A stretch of 64,000 nt of DNA, from the NCBI GenBank assembly GCA_949296525.1, contig CASFOP010000001.1, forward strand, positions 62,001 through 126,000, in the 5' to 3' direction. Of the stretch, positions 16,791 to 24,824 are shown piece after piece. Source of the DNA: an uncultured bacterium. GTDB taxonomy: Bacteria; Elusimicrobiota; Elusimicrobia; Elusimicrobiales; Elusimicrobiaceae. The position numbers and the translations under genes were made by a program. Each line of letters begins with the position of its first letter. The stretch's first letter is position 1. The notes under the pieces are model-generated. The model saw nothing but the letters and a program-made list of their open reading frames with translations. It did not search any database and was not told the DNA's origin.

Positions 16791-17258
16791 ATGCTAAACA
16801 TTGTACTAATTAACCCCGAAATCCCTTTTAATACCGGCAATATCGGCCGTTCCTGCGTAGCCACCGGCACGCGGCTGCATCTAGTGGGAAAGCTGGGCTT
16901 TAAAATCGCTTCCAAAGAAATACGCCGCTCGGGCCTGGACTACTGGCCAAATCTGGACTACCGCCGCTATGAAACCTGGGAAGAATTTTTGCAGGTTAAC
17001 CGGCCGGAGCGCGAACAGCTGTTTTTTATGTCCACCAAAGGGCAGAAAAATTATTGGGACGCGCAGTTTACGGACGGATGTTTTTTATGCTTCGGGGCGG
17101 AATCCTGCGGTCTGCCCAAAGATTTTTACGAAAAATATGCCGACCGGCTGTTCACTATTCCCATGACAGGTCCCGTGCGCTCTTTAAACCTTTCTTCTTC
17201 CGCGGCTATTACTTTGTTTGAAGCCCTGCGCCAAAACAGAAATTCCTATTTGAAATAA
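16791..17258 (+). CDS. trmL: tRNA (cytidine/uridine-34 2'-O)-methyltransferase
   Basis: SPOUT-class methyltransferase that 2'-O-methylates the wobble base of tRNA-Leu in E. coli. It is 155 residues, normal for TrmL. The trefoil-knot motifs are INPEIPFNTGNIGRSCVATG (7-26), CFGAESCGLPKDFYEKY and IPMTGPVRSLNLSSSAAITL. No Shine-Dalgarno precedes the ATG (GAAAAAACAGTTATG), and no clear -10 is seen at leaderless distance. Confidence 0.94.
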   Translation: MLNIVLINPEIPFNTGNIGRSCVATGTRLHLVGKLGFKIASKEIRRSGLDYWPNLDYRRYETWEEFLQVNRPEREQLFFMSTKGQKNYWDAQFTDGCFLCFGAESCGLPKDFYEKYADRLFTIPMTGPVRSLNLSSSAAITLFEALRQNRNSYLK

Positions 17259-17263
17259 GCACC

Positions 17264-17296
17264 TAAAAAAGCCCCGTCGGAAAGCGGGGCTTTTTG
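17264..17296. terminator. Bidirectional terminator between trmL and a pilin
   Basis: AAAAAAGCCCCG pairs with CGGGGCTTTTT. The A-run and T-run let it serve both converging genes. Confidence 0.82.
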
Positions 17297-17306
17297 AAAC
17301 CATGTG

Positions 17307-17747
17307 TTAAAAACCAATTGCTTTACAATATTTACTCCCGGTCGGCGTACTGCCACTGCAACTGCGTTCCGTCACCCTTCCATACTGACTTTTAAATGTA
17401 ATAGTATAAGAATTAGATGAGTCCCGCTGTACCTGCACCGTCACAGAAGAGCTGGACCAACTAATAACAGGCTTCATAAAATACTTGCTTTTTGTAATCC
17501 CGGCCACACCGCCATCATCCGTGCTGCCAAATACAAAATTCTCCAAATCCGATGAAGTACCGTAGCTGTTCCCGTTGCGGATATAATAAGCGTTTACGGC
17601 CTCGCTGACGGCGGCAGCATTGGCCACTCCTTCCAGGCCGCGGCCCTTTTCCATAGCGGTTTTATAGGTAGGTAACGCCACCGTAACCAGGAGACCCACC
17701 ACCACCATCACAATTAAAAGTTCAATCAGCGTAAATCCCTTTTTCAT
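17307..17747 (-). CDS. Type IV pilin-like protein (short leader)
   Basis: A 146-residue prepilin with the short leader MKKG, cut before FTLIELLIVMVVVGLLVTVA (Glu +5). PTYKTAMEKGRGLEGVANAA follows. The C-terminus has RSCSGSTPTGSKYCKAIGF, carrying the CKxIG Cys signature shared with the other pilins. Unlike most of them it has a strong Shine-Dalgarno (GAGGAGGG) and a TATAAT -10 near 17768-17773, so it has an ordinary leader and no T12 tract. Confidence 0.9.
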   Translation of the reverse strand: MKKGFTLIELLIVMVVVGLLVTVALPTYKTAMEKGRGLEGVANAAAVSEAVNAYYIRNGNSYGTSSDLENFVFGSTDDGGVAGITKSKYFMKPVISWSSSSVTVQVQRDSSNSYTITFKSQYGRVTERSCSGSTPTGSKYCKAIGF

Positions 17748-17828
17748 ACACCCTCCTCTTTGGCTTATTATATAAATTTACGCGGACATTTGGCCGCCTC
17801 TTACGTGATATTTTATAGAATACAAGTA

Positions 17829-19061
17829 ATGAACGCCAAACGTTTATTTTGGATCCTGTTTCTATTAAACCTGTTTAATTACATAGACCGGCAGGTGCTT
17901 TTTGCCGTGTTCCCGCTGATACAAACGGATCTGCATCTGACGGACTTCCAACTGGGCACGCTGGCTTCTGTTTTTATGCTGGTCTATATGTGCTATGCAC
18001 CAATAGTCGGTTTTTTTGCTGACCGCCATCCCCGCCAGTACTGGATAGCCGCCAGTGCGTTTATATGGAGTGCGGCCACTTTTTTAAGCGGCTTGGCCAA
18101 AAACTATGCCTCCCTGCTCGGGGCGCGCGCATTTATCGGCGTGGGAGAAGGCGGATTCACTACCATTGCGCAGCCTTTTCTGGCGGAACAATATCCTAAG
18201 AATAAACGTGCCACCATACTGGCCTACTTCGGGCTGGCATTGCCTGCGGGCAGCGCATTGGGCTATTTGCTGGGCGGACTGATTGGTGCCTCCTGGGGCT
18301 GGCGCATGGCGTTTATGCTGGTAGGTGCCCCCGGCCTGCTGATGGCTACTTTGGCTTTTACACGCATCAAAGACCGTGAACACCGCAATTTGGACAACCG
18401 GAAAAAACCTGGCTTGGGGCAATATCTTACGCTGTTTCAAAATAAACCGTTTTTATTCTTGTGTTTGGCACACGCCATGCAGACCTTTGTATTGGGCGGC
18501 CTGTCTGCCTGGATGCCCACTTATCTACACCGTTTCTTTGGCATGGATGTGGCACGGGCGGGGCTGGTATTCGGCAGTATGGTGATTGCAGCTGGGGCAC
18601 TGGGTACTTTCCTGGGAGGAAAAATAGCCGACCGGCTGTTAAAAAAAACAAACTATGCCTATTTTTTAGTCATTGCCGCCAGCTTTATCCTGATGATTCC
18701 GTTTGCCGGTGCGGGAGTAGTCAGTCACCGGATGCCTTTTTCGCTGATTACATTTTTTATCGCCATGGTGTTTGTTTTCCTGCCGCAGGGCCCTATTAGT
18801 GCGGCCCTGGTGGCACTAAGCAGCCGCAAAGTGCGTTCCATGGCGTTTGCGGTAAATATCTTTATTATCCACGCACTGGGGGATGCGCTTTCTCCGGCCC
18901 TGCTCGGGCATTTGTCCGATGTATTCGGCTTAAAAATGGCCGTATTGGGCTGTTTATCGGTGCTGCTGCCCGCCTGTTTGTTCCTGCATTTGTCGGTCAA
19001 ATTTGCCCGCGCGGAAGGCCGTCTGATACGTTACTATGCGCAGGATACGGCAGAAAACTGA
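17829..19061 (+). CDS. MFS transporter (spinster-like)
   Basis: A 12-helix major facilitator of 410 residues, starting at the ATG at 17829 (MNAKRLFWILFLLNLFNYID). The open frame extends to 17760, but that part would cross the promoter. YIDRQVLFAVFPLIQTDLHL, GFFADRHPRQYW and GVGEGGFTTIAQPFLAEQYP resemble the spinster/organic anion branch. The -10 TAGAAT (17816-17821) is 7 nt from the ATG with no Shine-Dalgarno, so it is probably leaderless. Substrate unknown. Confidence 0.85.
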   Translation: MNAKRLFWILFLLNLFNYIDRQVLFAVFPLIQTDLHLTDFQLGTLASVFMLVYMCYAPIVGFFADRHPRQYWIAASAFIWSAATFLSGLAKNYASLLGARAFIGVGEGGFTTIAQPFLAEQYPKNKRATILAYFGLALPAGSALGYLLGGLIGASWGWRMAFMLVGAPGLLMATLAFTRIKDREHRNLDNRKKPGLGQYLTLFQNKPFLFLCLAHAMQTFVLGGLSAWMPTYLHRFFGMDVARAGLVFGSMVIAAGALGTFLGGKIADRLLKKTNYAYFLVIAASFILMIPFAGAGVVSHRMPFSLITFFIAMVFVFLPQGPISAALVALSSRKVRSMAFAVNIFIIHALGDALSPALLGHLSDVFGLKMAVLGCLSVLLPACLFLHLSVKFARAEGRLIRYYAQDTAEN

Positions 19062-19139
19062 CATTGTATACCAATAGCAGTTGTAAACATCCGGAACAGC
19101 ACCCGTTTCCGTAACGCATACTTTCCGCTGTCAGACTGA

Positions 19140-19385
19140 ATTCACTTGCTATACAATCCCGTCTGCCTGACATGTAATTTTTATGCTCGGGGAGCAGACA
19201 ATCAGTACCACCACCAAAAATTCTATCCGCGTAAAATCAGTCTCTTTTCTGGCCGGACAACGGGACGGAAACCGCGTAAAATGCCACAGGAAAATATGGC
19301 ATTTTTAACTGCAAAACAGGCTTCCAGGGCGGATTTTCCCCGAAGGGATTACCCAACAAACAAAATTTATCAAAAAAAGACAAGC
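19140..19385 (-). pseudogene. Decayed type IV pilin relic
   Basis: In the gap between the MFS gene and nfnA, the minus strand still encodes TDFTRIEFLVVVLIV near 19190-19245, matching GFTLIELLVVVLII of the intact pilins. Upstream, CAAAATTTATC followed by seven A on the plus strand (19361-19378) matches the right arm of the pilin palindrome and a shortened T-tract. The ORF is broken by frameshifts and stops, and the promoter spacing has collapsed. The remainder of 19062-19429 shows no other gene. Confidence 0.7.
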
Positions 19386-19429
19386 CTCGTAAAAGGCATC
19401 TCCAACCGCATATCCTCGCCAAACAAAAA

Positions 19430-19453
19430 CCCCCGTATACACGGGGGTTTTCA
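19430..19453 (-). terminator. Terminator of the nfnB-nfnA operon
   Basis: AACCCCCGTGTATACGGGGGTT on the minus strand runs into TTTTTGTTT. Confidence 0.8.
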
Positions 19454-19469
19454 CTAAAACGGCCGCCTT

Positions 19470-20324
19470 TCAGTGCAAACCGATTTTGCACTGGTGGTCT
19501 TTTTCATATTCCGCCACGGCGGTTTTTTCTTCGCCTTTGTATTCACCGGTGCGGCGGATCAGCTCGTCAAAGTCTATCGCATGCGCGGGGAACATCGGCC
19601 CGTCCACGCAGGCAAAACGCACCTTGCCGTCCACCGTGACGCGGCAGCAGCCGCACATGCCCGTACCGTCCAGCATAATCGGGTTTAGGCTGGCGTAAGG
19701 GGCAATGCCCAGCTCCACCATCAGTTTGGAAGTAAACTTCATCATCGGTATCGGTCCAATGACAAAGCCGGCATTGATTTTTTCTCCGGCCTGCACGATG
19801 CCTTTAAGCACATCGGTCACCATGCCTTTTTGGCCGTAGGAACCGTCGTCCGTGCACGGCAGGGTAATGTCGGACACGCCTTTCATTTCTTCTTCCAAAA
19901 TCACCAGGTCTTTGGTGCGCGCGCCCAAAATGGAAATGACTTTGTTGCCCGCGTGCTTTAAGGCTTTGGCGATGGGATACACTTCGGCAATGCCCACACC
20001 GCCGCCGACCACGGCCACCGTGCCGTAATTCTGCACGTCAATAGGCGTGCCCAACGGGCCGAGTACGTTTAAAAACTCATCTCCTTTTTTAAACGAATTA
20101 AACATAAACGTGGATTTGCCTATGGACTGGATAATGACCGTAATGGTGCCTTTATGGGCGTCCCAGTCCACCAGCGTGACGGGAATGCGTTCTCCGCTTT
20201 CGTTGCCGCGCAAAATGACAAACTGCCCCGCGCGCGCCGAGGCGGCCACCTGCGGTTTGTACAGGACGAATTTTACCACCACGTCGTTTAATTGTTCTCT
20301 CTCTAAAATTTCATTTTCCCGCAT
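19470..20324 (-). CDS. NfnA/SudB-type FAD/NAD-binding oxidoreductase subunit
   Basis: The small subunit of the NADH-dependent ferredoxin:NADP+ oxidoreductase family, 284 residues. An FAD-binding barrel with FVILRGNESGERIPVTLVDWD comes first, then an NAD-binding segment with VAVVGGGVGIAEVYPIAKAL. A C-terminal [2Fe-2S] site has GTGMCGCCRVTVDGKVRFAC. It lies 1 bp after the larger subunit. In anaerobes this pair performs electron bifurcation (NfnAB) or acts as sulfide dehydrogenase (SudAB). The sequence alone does not separate the two. Confidence 0.9.
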   Translation of the reverse strand: MRENEILEREQLNDVVVKFVLYKPQVAASARAGQFVILRGNESGERIPVTLVDWDAHKGTITVIIQSIGKSTFMFNSFKKGDEFLNVLGPLGTPIDVQNYGTVAVVGGGVGIAEVYPIAKALKHAGNKVISILGARTKDLVILEEEMKGVSDITLPCTDDGSYGQKGMVTDVLKGIVQAGEKINAGFVIGPIPMMKFTSKLMVELGIAPYASLNPIMLDGTGMCGCCRVTVDGKVRFACVDGPMFPAHAIDFDELIRRTGEYKGEEKTAVAEYEKDHQCKIGLH

Positions 20325-20325
20325 A

Positions 20326-21714
20326 TTATTTCCCCTTTAAATATTCGTTAATGCGCCCCGCGGCCGCAATGCCGTCGTTCATGGCCAGCAGCACCGTTGC
20401 GCCGCCGCGGATAATATCCCCTCCGGCATACACGCCGGGCATGGAAGTCTCGCCTTTTTCATTTAACGCGATGACGCCGCGCTCGGTCGTTTTCAGCGCC
20501 GGCGTGGTTTTGGCAATCGTCGGGTTGGGGCGCTGGCCGATGGCGGTAATGACGGTGTCAGCCGGCTGTACAAAATCCGACCCCGGGATTTCCACGGGCC
20601 GGCGGCGGCCCCGCTCATCGGGTTCGCCCAGTTGGTTGCGCGTAAAGCGTATGCCGGTAACGCGGCCCTGTTCGTCCTGCAAAATTTCTTTGGGCGTTAC
20701 CAGGTATTCAAACTGTATGCCTTCTTCCTGCGCGTGTTCCACTTCCGCGGCGCGGGCGGGCATTTCCTCACGGCTGCGGCGGTAAGCAATCGTCACCGTT
20801 TCCGGCTGCAGGCGCATGGCGCAGCGGGCCGCGTCCATGGCGCTGTTGCCGCCGCCGAGCACCACCACATGTTTGCCCACCTGCACCGGCGTGTCGGTCT
20901 GCGGGAACTTATAAGCCTGCATCAGATTAATGCGCGTTAAAAATTCATTGGCGCTGTACACGCCCACGCCGTTTTCGCCCGGAATGCCCAGCATCATGGG
21001 CAGCCCCGCGCCGGAGCCGATATACACCGCGTCATATTCTTTTAACAGTTCGTCCAGTTTAATGGTCGCGCCGACCAGCACGTCCGTCTTAAACTTGACG
21101 CCCATATCCTGCACGGTTTGTACTTCTTTGTTAATGACTTCGCGCGGCAGACGGAAAGAAGGAATACCGTAGCGCAGCACGCCGCCGTAAGCGTGCAGGG
21201 CTTCCAGCACGGTTACGTCATGCCCCGCGCGGCGCAGCTCGGCCGCACAGGCCAGCGAAGACGGGCCGGAACCGATGCACACCACTTTTTTGCCGGTGGA
21301 AGCCGCGGGCACGGGCGGTTTTAGGGCGCCTTCGGCGCGCGCGGTGTCGGCCGCGTAACGCTCCAGCCCGCCGATATTGACTGCGCCGAATTTAGCCTTG
21401 AGCACGCAGTGCCCTTCGCAGTGTTTTTCCTGCGGGCAGACGCGGCCGCAAATGGCGGGCAGCAGGCTGGTTTTCATAATTTCAGATACGGCCGCACCGG
21501 CGTCGCCGGCTTTGATAAAAGCAATAAAATCCGGAATATGCACGCCCACGGGGCAGGCGTTTTGGCACGGATGGGTGGGGCAGTGCAGACAGCGGTCCGC
21601 CTCCGCCAGGGCTTCTTCTTTGGTAAACGTATGCGCCACTTCGTCAAAATTTTTGCGGCGCAAAGCGGGATCCTGCTGTTTGCCGTTATTGCGCGGCGCG
21701 GAAGGATTTGGCAT
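20326..21714 (-). CDS. NfnB/GltD-like NADPH-binding flavoprotein subunit
   Basis: A 462-residue glutamate-synthase small-subunit-like flavoprotein. N-terminal [4Fe-4S] ligands lie in CLHCPTHPCQNACPVGVHIP (about 43-62) and GRVCPQEKHCEGHC. FAD and NADPH Rossmann motifs are VVCIGSGPSSLACAAEL and VVLGGGNSAMDAARCAM. Absence of a large GltB subunit and adjacency to the NfnA homologue favour the NfnAB complex over glutamate synthase. The start has TAGGAGG upstream. Confidence 0.9.
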   Translation of the reverse strand: MPNPSAPRNNGKQQDPALRRKNFDEVAHTFTKEEALAEADRCLHCPTHPCQNACPVGVHIPDFIAFIKAGDAGAAVSEIMKTSLLPAICGRVCPQEKHCEGHCVLKAKFGAVNIGGLERYAADTARAEGALKPPVPAASTGKKVVCIGSGPSSLACAAELRRAGHDVTVLEALHAYGGVLRYGIPSFRLPREVINKEVQTVQDMGVKFKTDVLVGATIKLDELLKEYDAVYIGSGAGLPMMLGIPGENGVGVYSANEFLTRINLMQAYKFPQTDTPVQVGKHVVVLGGGNSAMDAARCAMRLQPETVTIAYRRSREEMPARAAEVEHAQEEGIQFEYLVTPKEILQDEQGRVTGIRFTRNQLGEPDERGRRRPVEIPGSDFVQPADTVITAIGQRPNPTIAKTTPALKTTERGVIALNEKGETSMPGVYAGGDIIRGGATVLLAMNDGIAAAGRINEYLKGK

Positions 21715-21843
21715 GGGGAATACCTCCTAATGTAAAAAACAACTGTTCCGAAAAACGGCAGTGTGTTATATTTATTATAGTATATTGAAAATGCGCGGAT
21801 TTGTTATAAAATATATATTAAACACAGGGAAAAGGAGGAATTT

Positions 21844-22257
21844 ATGAGCGACAGATGCCATTGCCACGCCGAAGGGCTGGCTACTTTTGTGCTGGGGGCC
21901 TTAATCGGGGTCACGCTGGGGGTGCTGTTTGCGCCCGCCAAAGGGGAAACGACCCGCCGCAAATTCAAACGCTGGGCCGAAGACACCTATGAAGAAGGCA
22001 AAGAAGAGCTGGTCGACCGTGCCCATGAGCTGAAGGAACACGTCCTGGAACGCGCCGGAGAACTCAAAGAAAAATTTGCCGAACACGCCCACGGTGCCAA
22101 AGAACGCATGGACGACCTAAAAGAACGCGCCGGAGAACTCAAAGAACGCGTGAGCGGCAAGGCCGAAGAACTCAAACACCGCGCGCTGGAAAAAACCGAG
22201 GACCTGCGTGAAAAAGCCGCCGACGGACTGGAAAAAGCCGCCAAAAAGCTTCGTTAA
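21844..22257 (+). CDS. YtxH-domain protein with charged amphipathic repeats
   Basis: A 137-residue protein. An N-terminal single transmembrane helix (TFVLGALIGVTLGVLFAPAKG, about 14-34) has the YtxH family end GxLFAPxxG. A long amphipathic, apolipoprotein-like tail rich in K/E/R follows, in which ERAGELKE recurs (about residues 74 and 96). GAGGAATTT precedes the ATG. The likely role is an envelope or stress protein anchored at the inner membrane. No enzyme motif is seen. Confidence 0.8.
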   Translation: MSDRCHCHAEGLATFVLGALIGVTLGVLFAPAKGETTRRKFKRWAEDTYEEGKEELVDRAHELKEHVLERAGELKEKFAEHAHGAKERMDDLKERAGELKERVSGKAEELKHRALEKTEDLREKAADGLEKAAKKLR

Positions 22258-22285
22258 GCGTGCCCGCTTTATCCAGATGAAAAAA

Positions 22286-22318
22286 GAATCCCCCGGCCGA
22301 GCCGGGGGATTCTTTTTC
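22286..22318 (+). terminator. Terminator of the YtxH gene
   Basis: GAATCCCCCGGC pairs with GCCGGGGGATTC, followed by TTTTT. Confidence 0.85.
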
Positions 22319-22387
22319 CCGAAACACTCTGGGCTTTCCGGGGTGTTTTCAAATCTCTAAAAATGAGGCGGATTTGTTCTTATTGTT

Positions 22388-22861
22388 TTAAAATCCCAAA
22401 CTTTTGCACACCTGCGCACATTTGGAAGACGTTCCCCCGCAGCTGTCCTGCCCGTAATTCGGATCTTGCTGTAAATATATCGTGAAATAACAGGCATATT
22501 CTTTTTTCCCGGGGGTTTCGCTCAGGCCGCCCGTCATTTGCCCTACATGGCCAACTTCATTAATGAGCTGATTTATCCAGGTGTTGTTTTCCCATAAGGC
22601 GCAGCCCGCATTATAATTGCAGTCGGAAACCGATATTCCCTTGGGAACCTGTATATCCAAATTGTTAAAATCGTCCGTATATGTCCCGTTTGCCATATAG
22701 TAGCGTTCCTGCGCATCCCGGATGGAACGCATAATCGGCAAAAGGCCGGACATTTTACTTTTCATGACTGCCGTTTGATACTGCGGCAGGGCAATCGCTG
22801 CCAGTATGCCAATGATTAAAACGACAACCAACAATTCAATAAGCGTAAATCCTTTTTTCAT
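22388..22861 (-). CDS. Type IV pilin-like protein (short leader)
   Basis: A 157-residue prepilin starting at the ATG at 22861 (MKKG before FTLIELLVVVLIIGILAA). An upstream in-frame start at 22900 is less likely because AGAGGAAAAA sits just before 22861. PQYQTAVMKSKMSGLLPIM, then NGTYTDDFNNLDIQVPKG. The C-terminus is GGTSSKCAQVCKSLGF with the conserved CKSLG. Confidence 0.9.
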   Translation of the reverse strand: MKKGFTLIELLVVVLIIGILAAIALPQYQTAVMKSKMSGLLPIMRSIRDAQERYYMANGTYTDDFNNLDIQVPKGISVSDCNYNAGCALWENNTWINQLINEVGHVGQMTGGLSETPGKKEYACYFTIYLQQDPNYGQDSCGGTSSKCAQVCKSLGF

Positions 22862-22925
22862 TTTTTCCTCTGCAATGGGGATTAAACGACCTAACATCAA
22901 CGGCGACGGCCTTTCATTTTCCCCC

Positions 22926-22954
22926 TGTATAGGGTATCAAAAAAAACAAGTCAA
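22926..22954 (-). promoter_or_regulatory. Pilin promoter with T8 spacer
   Basis: Minus strand -35 TTGACT (22949-22954), 17-bp spacer with eight T, -10 TATACA (22926-22931). About 60 nt of 5' leader and a Shine-Dalgarno follow, unlike the leaderless pilins. Confidence 0.65.
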
Positions 22955-23280
22955 CAGGAGAGGTTTTCCCGACAAAAAACGGCATGGCCGCAGTGCAGCG
23001 GGTACTGCCGCATCCTTGGGGGAACTTTTACATGCAAACACGGTAAGGCCGCATCTGCCCCGGCACCGGTTTTGAACGTTATCACGCGATGGCTGCCTGG
23101 CAGCCCGGATGCCGGACAATGCACACACAGCAAAAAGTTTTTGGGCCGGGACACGGAGTGCAGAGCACCGGGCGGAGATAAAAAAGGATGGGTCGTAACA
23201 TAAAATACCCCCGGGATGAGAGCGCCGGGGGTATTTGCCGAACCGCAAAGCGGCCCGGCAGGGGGGATGGGTTAAATGGG
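22955..23280. other. Noncoding stretch with hairpins, no gene recognised
   Basis: No ORF has family features. Two hairpins stand out. AAATACCCCCGG/CCGGGGGTATTT (23203-23236) is a bidirectional terminator-like stem. On the minus strand, CGGCA...TGCCG followed by TTTTTT (22987-23018) looks like a terminator of a short transcript. A small RNA ending at about 22987 is possible but unproven. Confidence 0.4.
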
Positions 23281-23283
23281 CAT

Positions 23284-23437
23284 AAAAAAGGCAGCATTTG
23301 TTTTAGAAGTAGTCACACGTCCCAAACAAAGCTGCCTTCCCATGTAATGCTTTACATGGAAAACACAGCCTTGTTTTTAGGTGACTACCGCCATCCGTAT
23401 CGGACGGCTGTTCCCTTAAGGGACTAAAAACAAAGCA
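23284..23437 (-). ncRNA. Structured RNA element, copy 1
   Basis: Read on the minus strand. Helix P1 (23424-23433 with 23371-23380, ten pairs) encloses two small hairpins and one pseudoknot strand. Next is the hairpin CATGTAA-AGC-TTACATG (23341-23358). Last is the stem AAGGCAGC/GCTGCCTT (23331-23338 with 23288-23295) running into TTTTTTA. Its loop carries GTGACTAC (minus strand of 23309-23316), complementary to GTAGTCAC (minus strand of 23381-23388). Copy 2 has the same order of helices with different paired bases. No known RNA family was recognised. Confidence 0.6.
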
Positions 23438-23587
23438 TTAAAACGGCAATTATCCTACGGCTAAAAAATCCTCCTTTTCCCGTACGCGCCGCGGCGGGGA
23501 TATGGCCGCCGGGCGCGCGGCAAAGGAGCGTGATCTCTCCTTTACGCTTACGGGGTAATCCCTTCAGAAAACCCCATCCCCGGAACA
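23438..23587. other. Spacer between the two structured elements
   Basis: Minus strand hairpins AAGGAG...CTCCTT (about 23521-23545) and a GC-rich CGCGC/GGCGCG stem (about 23484-23519) are visible. No gene is seen. It may hold the promoter or 5' part of copy 1. Confidence 0.4.
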
Positions 23588-23755
23588 ATAAAAAAGGCAG
23601 CGCTTGCGTTAAGGGTAGTTGTCACACAACCGATAACGACGCTGCCTCACTGTGTAATGCTTTACACAGTTAAATGGCCACGCCGTTTTCGGGGTGACAA
23701 CTTCCGGCGGTTACACCGAATGTTCCGCGCAGAACGCGGACCCAAAAACGAGCCT
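23588..23755 (-). ncRNA. Structured RNA element, copy 2
   Basis: Same architecture as copy 1. P1 is CGTTTTTGGG with CCCGAAAACG (23741-23750 with 23684-23693, one mismatch), enclosing hairpins at 23704-23718 and 23724-23740. The conserved hairpin CTGTGTAA-AGC-ATTACACAG is at 23650-23669. The stem AGGCAGCG/CGCTGCCT (23640-23647 with 23595-23602) ends in TTTTTTA. The pseudoknot is AGTTGTCAC/GTGACAACT (23694-23702 with 23617-23625). It lies downstream of the rpsI terminator. Confidence 0.6.
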
Positions 23756-23822
23756 ATTTAACCTTTCAAATTAAACGAGTATGTTTACTCTAAACCCATT
23801 ATGGCAAAAAGCACATACAAAA

Positions 23823-23852
23823 GTAAACCCCCTTCCGAAGAAGGGGGTTTGT
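23823..23852 (-). terminator. Terminator of rplM-rpsI
   Basis: AAACCCCCTTC pairs with GAAGGGGGTTT around CTTCGG, followed by TTTACTTTTG on the minus strand. Confidence 0.8.
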
Positions 23853-23874
23853 AAAACATAACCGTACAAAACGC

Positions 23875-24270
23875 TTAACGTTTGGAAAACTGGAAGCGTT
23901 TTCTGGCGCCGGGCTGGCCCGGTTTCTTTCTTTCCACCATACGGGGGTCGCGGGTCAGGAAACCGGCTTTCTTGACGGTTTTCTTCAGCTCTTCGCTGAT
24001 TTCGGCCACGGAGCGGGCAATGGCGTGGCGCAGCGCGCCCGCCTGAGAGGAAATCCCCCCGCCCTGCACTTTGGCGGTGACGTCATATTCTTTGTCCAGG
24101 CTGGTGATCACCAGCGGAGCTTTTACGGTAGCCTGGTATTTTTCATGACCCTTGAAATAGTCGGCCAAGGCTTTGGCGTTGACGGTAATCACGCCCGTGC
24201 CTTTTGCCAGTCTGGCCTGCGCGACGGAAGTTTTGCGGCGGCCGGTTTTAATTTCTTTGGTATTGTTCAT
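23875..24270 (-). CDS. rpsI: 30S ribosomal protein S9
   Basis: A 131-residue small-subunit protein whose C-terminal tail reaches the P site. The start region KTGRRKTSVAQARLAKGTG, the GGGISSQAGALRHAIARSV core and the basic end KKPGQPGARKRFQFSKR are diagnostic. It follows rplM by 15 bp, the usual L13-S9 operon. Confidence 0.98.
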   Translation of the reverse strand: MNNTKEIKTGRRKTSVAQARLAKGTGVITVNAKALADYFKGHEKYQATVKAPLVITSLDKEYDVTAKVQGGGISSQAGALRHAIARSVAEISEELKKTVKKAGFLTRDPRMVERKKPGQPGARKRFQFSKR

Positions 24271-24285
24271 AAAAACTTATCCCTC

Positions 24286-24711
24286 TTATTTGGCAAATCT
24301 GCCGGCGAATTCATGCTCTTCACCGCTGAACAGGCGAAGGCGTTTGAGGCGCGGGGCGCGCAGGCGGTTAACGTCCAACATGCGTTTAACGGCCAGTTCC
24401 AGCACTTTGGTGGAATCCTTTTCAAACTGGCGTTTGAGCGGGGTTTCCTTGGCGCCTTTGGCGTAGCCGGAGTGGGAGAAATAAATTTTTTCTTCCATTT
24501 TGTTGCCGGTTACTTTGATTTTATCCGTATTGGTCACAACGACAAAATCACCGCAGTCCATATGAGGGGTATAGGTTCTTTTGTGTTTGCCCATCAGCAG
24601 CACGGCCACACGGGTGGCCAGTCTGCCCAGGGTTTGGCCCGAGGCGTCAATATGATGCCATTTACGGGTGGTTTCAACTTCCTTGACGGAAGGCAGAAAA
24701 GTTTTCGTCAT
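24286..24711 (-). CDS. rplM: 50S ribosomal protein L13
   Basis: A 141-residue large-subunit protein. The ATG at 24711 (MTKTFLPSVKEVETTRKWHH) is preferred over the upstream frame opening at 24765, because relatives start here. WHHIDASGQTLGRLATRVA, MGKHKRTYTPHMDCGDFVVV and FSHSGYAKG are family signatures. A TATAAT -10 lies at 24789-24794 in the gap to dusB, giving a ~75-nt leader that could take part in autoregulation. Confidence 0.97.
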   Translation of the reverse strand: MTKTFLPSVKEVETTRKWHHIDASGQTLGRLATRVAVLLMGKHKRTYTPHMDCGDFVVVTNTDKIKVTGNKMEEKIYFSHSGYAKGAKETPLKRQFEKDSTKVLELAVKRMLDVNRLRAPRLKRLRLFSGEEHEFAGRFAK

Positions 24712-24824
24712 AATTTCTTGTTTACCTTTTGTTATTAAAGCGCAGCGGAGTGGTGGCCGCCGCATTAATGACTCGTGGTTTCCTGTATATTATACCAAAA
24801 CAAAAAGGCCGTGTATAGGGAAAA

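Noticed and set aside
20326..21714. Glutamate synthase small subunit
   Set aside because: No GltB large subunit is adjacent, and the NfnA/SudB partner follows instead.
22987..23280. Third copy of the rpsI-downstream RNA element
   Set aside because: It lacks the GTAAAGCATTAC hairpin and the pseudoknot partner strands, and only a terminator-like end is shared.
23284..23755. Paired MITE or insertion-sequence ends
   Set aside because: No target duplications or terminal inverted repeats are seen, and both copies point the same way with internal covariation.
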